A stretch of 16,356 nt of DNA from CAYXVU01 sp964468725 (GCA_964468725.1 CAYXVU010000135.1:1-16356), one strand, 5' to 3'; shown: positions 1-6,970, counted from the first letter of the stretch. Program-made: numbers and translations. Notes: generated from the sequence alone by a model not told the origin.

Positions 1-1803
1 TCGCACGTAGCTATCGTCATCCTTGAGAGCGAGGAGCAAGGCTTCGACGGCGCGGGCATCTTTGATTTCGCCTAACGCATCAGCCGCGCGCCATCGCACG
101 GAGCTAGCGTCATCGCTCAAAAGGCCGATGATTTGCTCAACGATGAAGCTGATAGCGGGATCTTCAGGGGCTTTGAGGCTCGATATGACTTTTTCCGCAT
201 AGGGCTGCTCGTCGCTCTTGTCGCCTCTGACGAATTCGATTACGCGGTCGGCTAGTCGCTTGAGGGTTTGCGCGTTGATCTTTGCTCCGTACATCAATCC
301 GCGTCCGCGCAACCGCACCCCCGCGTAGGTCAGCGACTCCGGCAGGCGTTCAATCTCTTCGTATAACTCATCGGCGGTTGCAAGCAAGCCGAGCGTCATC
401 GGCAAGACTTCGCGCTCGACTAGCGTGGCATCGAAATAGGCGCGGCAGAAAATCGCTTTGCGCTCTTCGGCGTCGCGGTCGGCCAGCGATTTCGCCGCCA
501 GATACTCCATCATCGTCAGATGCGTAAAGGCGTAAACATCTGTGCCGACTTCGCGCAGCAGCGGCGTGGCTTTCACGTCACCGGCCAACAGGTACGCCGC
601 AACGTGCGCTGCTAATCGCTTCTCTGTAACGTAGCCTTCGGCCTTCTGTAAAAGCTCGTCGCCGGTGAAGACCAGCTTCTCGATACGGTTCGACGCGGGC
701 GATTCGTCAATCAGCAATCGCTCGCACGCCAACTGTCGCAGAAAACCGAGTTTGAGCAATCCGTCTTTGTCAGGAACCTCGAAGCGCGTATGCGCGACCT
801 GCTTCTCTTTGTCCAACTGCACCGCAAGGTGATGCACCAGTTTGCGATAAAGCTCTAAGCGATTGCCGCTGATCGCTTCGCCTTTGCGATGCAGGCCGAT
901 GATGACGTTAAGTAAAAACGGCACTTGCGTAATGTCGCGCAAATCCGCGCGCTCGCGCAGCAGGGCAAGCAAACTTTCGGTCTTCTCGTCGGGGTAGTAG
1001 TGCCGCAATAACTGCTCGATCTGCGCTTGATTGAGCGGCGCAATCTCCATCTCCTTCAACCCGTCGAACGGTTCCATCGCGTAAGGTCGCGTCGAAACGA
1101 TCAACAGATTGCCCCGGTAGTTCGCATTGAATTCGTTGACCGCAGGGCGCAAGACGGCGGTTACGTCTACGCCTCTGATCTCATCCAGCCCGTCGAGGAA
1201 GATTGCCGCCTCGCCCGCCTTCAGCTTCGCAAAGAAGGCTTCGCGCAGAGCTTCACGCTCCGCCGCTTCGAGTTGCGCCGAACCGATGACGGCGCGCGCC
1301 AGCAGTAACTCCGCCAGGTTGTTCTGCGCGTGATGGAAGTCTTCGGCGGCGACGGTTTTGAGTTCCAGAAAGACCGGCAAGCGGTTGTCGGTTGCGTCGC
1401 TGTTGATGCGATGCGCGAGGTAGCGCAGCAGAGTCGTTTTGCCGGAACCGGGCGCACCCGTGACGAGGGCTTGCGTGCGTTCGCCGAGCAGTTCATCCGA
1501 TGCGATGGTTCGCTTGCTTGATCTGTCCGATTGATCGAAGTCATCAAAGCTCTCGTCATCATCCTGCGGGAAGAGCATCCGCCTGCGCCGCATCTCGAAG
1601 TCCATCAAGCCGAGATACTCCGAATGGATGGACGGGTGGCGGTACTCTGCGATGATGTGCAATTCGACAAAGACTTTTTCGAGCGGACGCGCATCACTCT
1701 CACCGAAGATTCGCAACGTGCCGACGCGCTGCGCCAGCCGTTGGCGATAATCGTTAATGAGAGAGTGGCGGTTTGGCTCGGAAAGCGGCAAAGATTTCTT
1801 CAT
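1..1803 (-). CDS. NACHT-domain NTPase with C-terminal HEAT-like repeats, partial (3' end outside window)
   Basis: This frame is open from an ATG at 1803 to the window edge (601 codons seen), with an in-frame stop just upstream of the ATG. Residues 116-123 read GAPGSGKT (Walker A) and 202-209 read FLDGLDEI (Walker B with the DE pair typical of NACHT). Residues around 426-437 read FTHLTMMEYLAA, the winged-helix-like end seen in NACHT proteins. From about residue 542 onward the sequence becomes HEAT/PBS-lyase-like, with pattern DDASSVRWRAADALGEIKD followed by a second unit cut by the edge. Residues 1-110 are charged and helical-looking, with no effector domain I recognise. NACHT NTPases are STAND ATPases; bacterial members include anti-phage NLR-like proteins, while others act in signalling. 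Function here is inferred only. The start has a modest purine-rich stretch (GGACGAGAG) upstream. Confidence 0.88.
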   Translation of the reverse strand, partial: MKKSLPLSEPNRHSLINDYRQRLAQRVGTLRIFGESDARPLEKVFVELHIIAEYRHPSIHSEYLGLMDFEMRRRRMLFPQDDDESFDDFDQSDRSSKRTIASDELLGERTQALVTGAPGSGKTTLLRYLAHRINSDATDNRLPVFLELKTVAAEDFHHAQNNLAELLLARAVIGSAQLEAAEREALREAFFAKLKAGEAAIFLDGLDEIRGVDVTAVLRPAVNEFNANYRGNLLIVSTRPYAMEPFDGLKEMEIAPLNQAQIEQLLRHYYPDEKTESLLALLRERADLRDITQVPFLLNVIIGLHRKGEAISGNRLELYRKLVHHLAVQLDKEKQVAHTRFEVPDKDGLLKLGFLRQLACERLLIDESPASNRIEKLVFTGDELLQKAEGYVTEKRLAAHVAAYLLAGDVKATPLLREVGTDVYAFTHLTMMEYLAAKSLADRDAEERKAIFCRAYFDATLVEREVLPMTLGLLATADELYEEIERLPESLTYAGVRLRGRGLMYGAKINAQTLKRLADRVIEFVRGDKSDEQPYAEKVISSLKAPEDPAISFIVEQIIGLLSDDASSVRWRAADALGEIKDARAVEALLLALKDDDSYVR

Positions 1804-1842
1804 ACTCTCGTCCGACCAAACGGTTTTTCAGAACGCGCAGCC

Positions 1843-1871
1843 AGCCTAAGTTAGCGAAACCGATTCGTCAA
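1843..1871 (-). promoter_or_regulatory. Possible promoter for the NACHT gene
   Basis: On the minus strand a TTGACG box (1866-1871) is followed after 17 bases by TAGGCT (1843-1848). The -35 matches consensus at five of six positions and the -10 at three of six. It would give a leader of roughly 33 bases before the ATG at 1803. The weak -10 makes this tentative. Confidence 0.3.
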
Positions 1872-2072
1872 CGAAAAAAGGAATCTGTGCCGGATGCGAG
1901 AGGCGTTTGCTTCCGTCACCCCCTGTCCTGCTTGGAGATTTTGAAGGGCGCGCGCCGGAGGTTTGCGTTGCCTGCCTGCAAAGGAGAGGCGGAAACGCAG
2001 GCGGCACACTCTCTTTACAGGTAAAGAATTGGTTACTGCGGTGGCTCGGCAGATGCGCGGAGTTGGATAGGG
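1872..2072. other. Intergenic stretch without recognised gene
   Basis: This space between the NACHT gene and the small membrane-protein gene has no convincing coding frame. It holds only small inverted repeats, for example CTTTAC/GTAAAG near 2014-2027, and none has a following T run. Nothing more can be supported. Confidence 0.6.
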
Positions 2073-2270
2073 TTATTTGCCCAACTCGGCCAGCCGTCGC
2101 GGGCGTCTGACGACGTAGTAGACCATTGAGCCGAAACAGCTACCGAAGAGGATGATGAGAATCCAAACGATTTTCTCGTTGCCATTCTCTTCATTGGTCG
2201 CGCAATCAACCACCGTCCAAATCCAAAATATCGTGAAGCCGATGAAGATTAAAAAGACAATCAGTTCCAT
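2073..2270 (-). CDS. Small two-helix membrane protein, PLDc_N-like
   Basis: A 65-residue protein with two predicted membrane helices (about residues 2-22 and 34-54) joined by a short polar loop, and a basic C-terminal tail (RRPRR near 55-59). The pattern of the second helix, IVWILIILF followed by a small-residue turn and YYVVRRPRR, matches the PLDc_N family. That is a short membrane module found alone or at the N terminus of phospholipase D and cardiolipin synthase proteins; stand-alone members have no known function. An AAGGAG ribosome-binding site lies about 11-12 bases before the ATG, which supports the start. It lies downstream of the HU/actin gene on the same strand, separated by about 150 bases containing a large hairpin, so co-transcription is uncertain. 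The stop codon sits inside a small GAGTTGG/CCAACTC hairpin (2060-2087). Confidence 0.75.
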   Translation of the reverse strand: MELIVFLIFIGFTIFWIWTVVDCATNEENGNEKIVWILIILFGSCFGSMVYYVVRRPRRLAELGK

Positions 2271-2296
2271 AATGAGTCACAACTCCTTTGGCATTG

Positions 2297-2367
2297 CCAA
2301 CCGACCGCTTGTCGCTCTCGCGTTACGCTTTGCAGTTGCGCGATGAATGATGCAAGCGGTCGGCTGG
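2297..2367. repeat. Large imperfect inverted repeat (hairpin) between genes
   Basis: The arms CCAACCGACCGCTTG (2297-2311) and CAAGCGGTCGGCTGG (2353-2367) pair over 15 bases with one non-Watson-Crick position. Inside the 41-base loop is a second short pair, TCGCG/CGCGA. The hairpin lies after the stop of the HU/actin gene and before the small membrane-protein gene. No T run follows on either strand, so it is not a classical intrinsic terminator. It could stabilise the upstream mRNA 3' end or be a repetitive extragenic element. Confidence 0.6.
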
Positions 2368-2422
2368 TCTTGCCGTAGCTTGAGTTATTGTGATCCCAGA
2401 TTGCCTGCCCGATGTGCCGAGT

Positions 2423-3766
2423 TTACTCGTCGTACATCGCCGCGATCAAGCAGCCGCGCGCGGTTGCCGTCATCGGGTCTTTTGCCAGCCGCACTTCGGA
2501 AATCTTCAACGGGAAGTCGGGTTGTTGAACCGCTTTGCGGAACTTCTCTGCAAAGCCTTTCGGTTTGGCTGTGCCGCCGCTCAACACGATGGGCATTGAC
2601 TCATCGAGGTTGGGCAACCCTTTGGTTTCGGCCAACGCTGTGCGCAGGTTATCAACCAGCGAGTGAATCACTTCGTCGTAGTAGGTGTGAAAAGCCTCTT
2701 CATACTTATTCTGCGGCGCGTGCGACAGATCAACGCCTTTCTCTTTGAGCATGCGAACGGCGTTGGCCGTCTCTTTAGTGACCGCCGCGACGCTGCGATC
2801 AATGTAATCGCCCGCTTTGCCGATAGAGAAGGTCAGCACCGGCAAGGACATAAACGCCAACGCCACATTGCACATACCGCCGCCGCAACTGATGCCGATG
2901 CCGGTGAAGTTTTCGGCTTCCAATTCGGCGAAGACGACGGCCAGCCCTTCGTTAATCGCCGCCGCTTCGTAGCCCATCGCTTCGAGGTTCTTCTTGAGCA
3001 TGGCTTCGTGATAGACGAGATCGGACGAATCGCCGCCGCGCAGTTCGCCGGGAATGCTGAAGCGCAGCTTGCGCGGTTTAGGCGCACGGCCAAGCAGATG
3101 CTCAATGATCGAATTCAGCACGGCCAGCGATTGATCTTCCGCCGGATTGAGCGTGCCGCCGCTCATCGGGCGGCGCACTTCGATGTTGAAGACTTTGGCG
3201 AATCGCGCCGCTTCGTTGCCATGAATCTGCAACGAACTGCCGCCTTCGATCTGATACGGCACATTCTTCTCTTTGAATATCTTTTCCGTCATCTTTGAGA
3301 AAGGCAGGGTGATGAAGGCGTTAAGTTCGTCGAACGCCTGCGGGTCTTCCGGCGTGCCGGTGGCGAGGACGACGCGACTGGTTCCTACGTCCAGACCGAG
3401 CGCCATCGCATCCTTTGCCGAAGTCGTCGCGCCGCTGCTCTCTTCCTCTTGGTGCTTTGCCATGTTTCCTCCTGAGTCCATGCGATTTTTGTAAAAGAAG
3501 TTACTCTCCATATTGAGGCTGACGATGCCGCTTTTCGTGGCTCGCAGTTTGACGACGAATCCTTTCTCGTTGTCGTCCTCAGTTGGGGAGAAGCCCTGCC
3601 GCTTCGGTTTCAACAGCAGACGGCCAAACCCGCGTATCAAAAAACTGTCGTGATCGTTCAACGCCTGCCGGATGATGCGCAGCGTCGCTTCCACTCCGCG
3701 CGTCGCCTCTTGTCGCGTCAAACCCGAACGCCGTGCGACTTCGTTTATCAAGTCGGATTTGTTCAT
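2423..3766 (-). CDS. Actin-fold ATPase with HU/IHF-like N-terminal module in the same frame
   Basis: The 447-residue frame has two parts. Residues 1 to about 57 look like an HU/IHF-type DNA-binding fold: MNKSDLINEVARRSGLT, then a helix, then SFLIRGFGRLLLKPKRQGFSP, where HU has the GFG beta turn before its arm. The usual HU C-terminal half (NPxTG, then PAxKxPxFKxGKxLK) is not recognisable. From residue 121 the sequence is an actin/MreB/MamK-like ATPase: phosphate-1 LGLDVGTSR (123-131), connect-1-like INEGLAVVFA (271-280), phosphate-2-like GISCGGGMCNVAL (291-303), adenosine-motif LSGGTAKPKGF (395-405) and a C-terminal TARGCLIAAM. The aspartate usual in phosphate-2 (DxGG) is replaced. A strong AGGAGG lies four bases before an internal ATG at 3463 (residue 102), so a 346-residue actin-like protein may be made instead of, or as well as, the fusion; the 3766 start has a poor ribosome site. 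It follows the SPOR and amidase genes on the same strand. The actin fold is near certain, the HU assignment likely. Confidence 0.85.
   Translation of the reverse strand: MNKSDLINEVARRSGLTRQEATRGVEATLRIIRQALNDHDSFLIRGFGRLLLKPKRQGFSPTEDDNEKGFVVKLRATKSGIVSLNMESNFFYKNRMDSGGNMAKHQEEESSGATTSAKDAMALGLDVGTSRVVLATGTPEDPQAFDELNAFITLPFSKMTEKIFKEKNVPYQIEGGSSLQIHGNEAARFAKVFNIEVRRPMSGGTLNPAEDQSLAVLNSIIEHLLGRAPKPRKLRFSIPGELRGGDSSDLVYHEAMLKKNLEAMGYEAAAINEGLAVVFAELEAENFTGIGISCGGGMCNVALAFMSLPVLTFSIGKAGDYIDRSVAAVTKETANAVRMLKEKGVDLSHAPQNKYEEAFHTYYDEVIHSLVDNLRTALAETKGLPNLDESMPIVLSGGTAKPKGFAEKFRKAVQQPDFPLKISEVRLAKDPMTATARGCLIAAMYDE
3461..3473 (-). promoter_or_regulatory. Strong internal ribosome-binding site and ATG for the actin-like part
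   Basis: AGGAGG (3468-3473 on the minus strand), AAAC, then ATG at 3463. This is the best Shine-Dalgarno match in the whole left-hand cluster and sits at the junction of the HU-like and actin-like modules. The protein from here begins MAKHQEEESS, a polar tail before the ATPase fold. It suggests internal initiation. Confidence 0.6.
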
Positions 3767-3785
3767 ACGGGCAGAGTTTCTCGTT

Positions 3786-3840
3786 CCGGTTTTCGGTCTT
3801 CAGCCCGTCTACGACCTTCTGAACGGAAAACCGAAACCGG
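3786..3840. repeat. Inverted repeat in the amidase to HU/actin gap
   Basis: CCGGTTTTCGGT (3786-3797) and ACCGAAACCGG (3830-3840) pair with one bulged base around a 32-base loop. The hairpin occupies most of the 87-base gap between the amidase stop and the HU-like start and ends about 20 bases before that start codon. No T run follows. It could act in mRNA processing, attenuation or translation control of the HU-like start. Confidence 0.4.
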
Positions 3841-3853
3841 CAAACTTGTCCCA

Positions 3854-5215
3854 TCACTCTTCCGTTGCATTCTTCTCGCCGTCCAGCGAACGCTGTTTGG
3901 AGTAGGCGCGCAAGAAACGCTGCCATTGTTCACGGCGCACCTGCTCGACGGTTTGCGCGTCCTGTTTGACCAACTCTTTCAACACTTCATCGGCGCGTTC
4001 CAACCCCGGCCATCTCTTCCCGCCCGCTGCGTTCACATAGGCTTGATCGTAAGTGAAGCCGAAACGCGAGACGGCGCGCAACTCGGCCTGGTATTTGTCG
4101 CTCAGGCCGATGGCTTCGAAGGGAAAGCCTGCTACCCAGTCGGTATGAAACCCCATCAAGCGATTCGCCACGTTGAGCGATACCAGTCCGTGCGTCACAC
4201 AATTGGCATCGGCAATATCGTATTTCGACCGCAGAACGGCGGTCAGTACGCGCGCGGCGTAGATTTGCGCTTCATTGATGCCATCAGGCCCGACCGTCGC
4301 TTGCGAATTCGATTTGCCTTCCAGACAGATGCCGATGAAAGAAGGGTTGAGATTGACATATAGGCTCTCGCCATCGCTCCACAATGACCGACCTGCGTGA
4401 TTGGCTGTGAATTCGTCGCGCACGATGCGATAGGTGCGACCGAAACGGTCAATCACATAGTTATAGAGCTGTCGCTGTTTGGCATGCGCGAGCAAGTCTT
4501 TCGAAGTGGCTTGCAGCGAATTATTGAACTGATTGTCGAAAGGGAAGAGGTCGCCTTCCGAAAGGTGATAAACGATGCCAACAGGTTTGGTCAGGGCTGT
4601 GGATGATGCCCACGAATCCGGGCTTTTGCTCAGGTCGAAGCGGTAGAAGTTGCGCGGCTCGCCATAAATCTGATGCTCGGTCAGCACGCGCGCGCCGTTG
4701 CTATAAAATTCGTACCCTTCGCCTTCTTCAGCGAGCCACACCTTATCAAGCGGCAAAGCGGCTTCTGCGCCGATGGGCGGCGCGCTGGCGTTCTGGTTCG
4801 GAGCGGTTGCGGGCAACGCAGCCGCCGTTGCGCCCGATGTCTGCCATGACGATTGCAGGGCGGTAACCCCTTTCCAAATGCCGAAGCCGACGCCCGCGCA
4901 CGCCCCGATGATGCAGAGGGCGCACACCCCGTAGACGAGCATGCGCAAGCGGTACATCACCGCCATCAGGCGCAAGCCAAGCGGCGCGGTTTGGGTGGGC
5001 GGCAGGAATTTCGAAAGCTCTAATATCAAGGCTCCATGATCGGGCAGTGTGCCGAGCATCGGCAGCTTGTTGAGGAGTCCGGTTGTCCGGTTGGCTTTGA
5101 AGGCGGCATTGAGAAACTTCAGGCGCGCGACCGGCGATTGGATATAGCGCGAGTAGCGGTCAACCAGTTTGGCATATTTGTTGTCCTGAGGTTTGAACTC
5201 GACCAAGGCTACCAT
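3854..5215 (-). CDS. Membrane-anchored N-acetylmuramoyl-L-alanine amidase (Amidase_2/PGRP fold)
   Basis: The protein has 453 residues. Residues 1-90 are a basic cytoplasmic stretch, 93-115 a membrane helix, 120-155 an Ala/Pro-rich spacer, and about 205-375 an Amidase_2-like domain that would lie outside the inner membrane. The domain shows VGIVYHLSEG (His217, likely zinc ligand), YVIDRFGRTYRIVRD (251-267), NHAGRS (272-277), PSFIGICLEG (291-300, matching the AmpD-family IGIELEG), a further THG at 341-343 and GFHTDW (355-360, His357 likely zinc ligand). The AmpD-type RKxDPG end is not conserved: Pro365 and Glu367 fall where Lys and Asp are expected. The family cleaves the amide bond between MurNAc and L-Ala in peptidoglycan. 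The start is 16 bases after the SPOR gene stop, so the two are probably translated from one mRNA. A GGAG lies too close to the ATG to be a normal site, so translational coupling is likely. Confidence 0.85.
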   Translation of the reverse strand: MVALVEFKPQDNKYAKLVDRYSRYIQSPVARLKFLNAAFKANRTTGLLNKLPMLGTLPDHGALILELSKFLPPTQTAPLGLRLMAVMYRLRMLVYGVCALCIIGACAGVGFGIWKGVTALQSSWQTSGATAAALPATAPNQNASAPPIGAEAALPLDKVWLAEEGEGYEFYSNGARVLTEHQIYGEPRNFYRFDLSKSPDSWASSTALTKPVGIVYHLSEGDLFPFDNQFNNSLQATSKDLLAHAKQRQLYNYVIDRFGRTYRIVRDEFTANHAGRSLWSDGESLYVNLNPSFIGICLEGKSNSQATVGPDGINEAQIYAARVLTAVLRSKYDIADANCVTHGLVSLNVANRLMGFHTDWVAGFPFEAIGLSDKYQAELRAVSRFGFTYDQAYVNAAGGKRWPGLERADEVLKELVKQDAQTVEQVRREQWQRFLRAYSKQRSLDGEKNATEE

Positions 5216-5231
5216 GCTCCGAGACGTTAGA

Positions 5232-6371
5232 TCAGGGTTTGTCGTACGAGGTGACGATTAGGGTCAGATTGATGTTTGCCGCTCTGGCGCGCGCCTGCGC
5301 TTGATTGGCGTAACTCTGCGCCTCTTCCTGCGTTTTGAAGCGTCCAATGCGCACGCGAAACCACTTGCCCTTGCCTTTAATATTGGCAGCCACCACATAA
5401 GCGGGAATGCCTGCGCGCAACAGTCTCTCCGAAAATTTGTTGGCCTCCTCAGCGCTCGACGACGACATCGCCTGTAAAGCCAGAATGCCCTCGCCGCCGG
5501 TTCCATCGGGTGCTTGTGCAGGCGTCGGCGTCGTTGTCGGTGTGCTGGTCGGTTGTGGGCTGGCTGAGGATGACGTAGAGGGGGCTGTCGGTGGTTGCGA
5601 TGGCGCTTGTGGCGGCGTCTGCGATGGTGTTTGCGGCGGGGTTGTCGTCACGGTTGGCTGACCGGGTGTGACGGACTGCGATTGCCAGCGCGGGCGATAG
5701 ACGTACCAATAGAAAGCCGCGCCCAGAGCAACCAACAACAGGAGCAACAAGGGAATGATCCGTTTGCTGCGCGAGCGTCGAGGTTGCGGTTCGACCAGCA
5801 ATGGCCATTCGTGAAACGAAGTCTCCGTAGCGGGCAGCGGATTACCCCAGGGGTCAGCCGATGTGCTGGCAAGGTCTTGTCCGTCAATCGGTTCGGGCTT
5901 TGCCGCCTCGGCGTTGGCCTCGTATGTCCAGGCTTCGTCGTTACCTGCGGCACTCATCTCGTTGTTAGTGTGCCAGTCGGCTTGCGGACTATCGGTGAGG
6001 TAACGGGCCTGTGGCGGAGCCTGCAATTCCGGGTTGGTATCATGGAGGTACTCGAAAGGCGTCGGCGTCGGTGGAAAGTCGGCTTCACTCGCCGCTGTTT
6101 GATCTGGAATCGCCTGCGCCGGTGCTTCCTCCAGCGGCGGCGGCGCGGTTCCACCGAATCGCCTATCGGCGTCGGTTGGCGAGTGCGAGGCCATCGTAAC
6201 TGCCGGAGTCTGTGGGAGCGCGACGGCGAGGGGAGAGCTTTCGGGAATGATCGTGCGCACCAACGATTGGCACTCGTGGCACAGCCTCGTATGGGCTGCT
6301 GCTTCGGCGGCAGCGCCGCCGATCAATCGCTTGCATAACGGGCAAAACCGTTTTCCGTTTTCCGTCGGCAT
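5232..6371 (-). CDS. SPOR-domain membrane protein with N-terminal zinc-ribbon-like motif
   Basis: I chose the ATG at 6371 (379 residues) over an upstream TTG at 6458, because the protein then begins just before the conserved motif and has a GGGAGAG stretch about 12 bases upstream. Residues 10-34 read CPLC...H..LCHEC, a four-cysteine zinc-ribbon-like motif (Cys10, Cys13, Cys31, Cys34; His27 nearby). A long acidic, Pro/Ala-rich cytoplasmic region follows to about residue 195. A basic RRSRSKR then leads into one membrane helix (about 206-225), giving a cytoplasm-in, periplasm-out topology. Next is a Pro/Thr/Ser/Gln-rich spacer (about 231-288), then a SPOR domain (about 295-379: ILALQAMSSSSAEEANKFSE, later WFRVRIGRFKTQEEAQSYA). 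SPOR domains bind denuded septal peptidoglycan glycans. First gene of the likely SPOR-amidase-HU/actin operon; the promoter is at 6552-6579. Confidence 0.85.
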   Translation of the reverse strand: MPTENGKRFCPLCKRLIGGAAAEAAAHTRLCHECQSLVRTIIPESSPLAVALPQTPAVTMASHSPTDADRRFGGTAPPPLEEAPAQAIPDQTAASEADFPPTPTPFEYLHDTNPELQAPPQARYLTDSPQADWHTNNEMSAAGNDEAWTYEANAEAAKPEPIDGQDLASTSADPWGNPLPATETSFHEWPLLVEPQPRRSRSKRIIPLLLLLLVALGAAFYWYVYRPRWQSQSVTPGQPTVTTTPPQTPSQTPPQAPSQPPTAPSTSSSASPQPTSTPTTTPTPAQAPDGTGGEGILALQAMSSSSAEEANKFSERLLRAGIPAYVVAANIKGKGKWFRVRIGRFKTQEEAQSYANQAQARARAANINLTLIVTSYDKP

Positions 6372-6551
6372 AGGACTTTGATCTCTCCCTAATGCGTCAA
6401 GTGACGATGAACCCTGCAATTGCTTAGGCACTGTCACCCATACGATTGCGACACTCAAGCCGTAAAAGTCCCTGATGATCGGTCAAGGTACAAGCAAATG
6501 GCTTGTTTTGCGGGGCATTTTCAATTTCAGGTCAGACGCTCGAGCGGTTCG

Positions 6552-6579
6552 ATTATAGCACAGGGCAACTGCTTGACAA
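6552..6579 (-). promoter_or_regulatory. Strong promoter for the SPOR-amidase-HU/actin group
   Basis: On the minus strand TTGTCA (6574-6579), a 16-base spacer, then TATAAT (6552-6557). The -10 is a perfect match and is preceded by TGC, an extended -10. The -35 matches five of six. Transcription would begin near 6545, leaving a leader of about 170 bases before the ATG at 6371. This supports a transcription unit separate from the PilZ gene. Confidence 0.7.
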
Positions 6580-6613
6580 GCGAGCGTCCGAATCGTTACC
6601 AACAGCGCGGCGT

Positions 6614-6970
6614 TCATTTGGAGTTCTGTTTTTGAGCCTTCAGAGCGGCGATATAGGCTTCGATTTCCTCTCGATCTTCCTGATCCAGACTGAGGAATTC
6701 TACGCCCAGCCCTTTGCCTTTGTTGGCATAAGCAACGCGCGATACGGCAATCACGCGATGCTTGTTGGGCAGTTCGAAGCGCACGACCATGCGTGTGCCC
6801 GGTCGCAGTTGCTCTTCCGTGCTGATATAGAGGCCGCCGAGGCTGATATTGGCCATGTGGCGACGAATGCGCGATGGTCCGCTACTGCTGTTGGTCAGTT
6901 CATATTCGACTTGTGCAGTAATCGGCGCACGCTCAAACCGTCGTCTCTCCAGTTGCGCGGAAGTTCTCAT
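6614..6970 (-). CDS. PilZ-domain protein, probable c-di-GMP receptor
   Basis: A 118-residue, single-domain protein. It has the two PilZ signatures in order: an RxxxR motif (Arg10-Arg14 within ERRRFERAP) and NISLGG (41-46; N/DxSxxG with Asn41, Ser43, Gly46). These two motifs together bind cyclic di-GMP in characterised PilZ proteins. The rest alternates as a beta barrel (GTRMVVRFELP, VIAVSRVAYAN, GLGVEFLSL) and ends in a charged helix. There is no partner domain, so it would act as a stand-alone adaptor in the cytoplasm. A good GAAGGTG site lies about five bases before the ATG. It is just upstream of, and on the same strand as, the SPOR-amidase-actin group, but a separate promoter lies between them, so a functional link is only suggested. 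Confidence in the fold is high; the partner is unknown. Confidence 0.9.
   Translation of the reverse strand: MRTSAQLERRRFERAPITAQVEYELTNSSSGPSRIRRHMANISLGGLYISTEEQLRPGTRMVVRFELPNKHRVIAVSRVAYANKGKGLGVEFLSLDQEDREEIEAYIAALKAQKQNSK

Noticed and set aside
1221..1562. Minus-strand 113-codon frame within the NACHT gene
   Set aside because: It is in another frame from the Walker A/B-bearing reading frame, and its Ser/Arg/Thr-rich content is typical of a shadow.
2060..2087. GAGTTGG/CCAACTC hairpin at the stop of the small membrane-protein gene
   Set aside because: Only seven pairs, partly within the coding sequence, and no T run; not called as a terminator.
2663..3298. Plus-strand frame opposite the actin gene (211 codons)
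   Set aside because: It is antisense to conserved actin motifs and has no domain of its own.
3650..4363. Long plus-strand frame opposite the amidase gene (237 codons)
   Set aside because: It lies antisense to a gene with clear amidase motifs, and its own translation shows no recognisable family.
5595..6338. Long plus-strand frame opposite the SPOR gene (247 codons)
   Set aside because: It is the antisense shadow of the Pro/Thr-rich SPOR gene, and its Trp/Arg/Gly-rich translation has no domain.
6372..6458. TTG-initiated N-terminal extension of the SPOR protein
   Set aside because: The extra 29 residues look unlike a conserved N terminus, and the ATG at 6371 directly precedes the zinc-ribbon motif.
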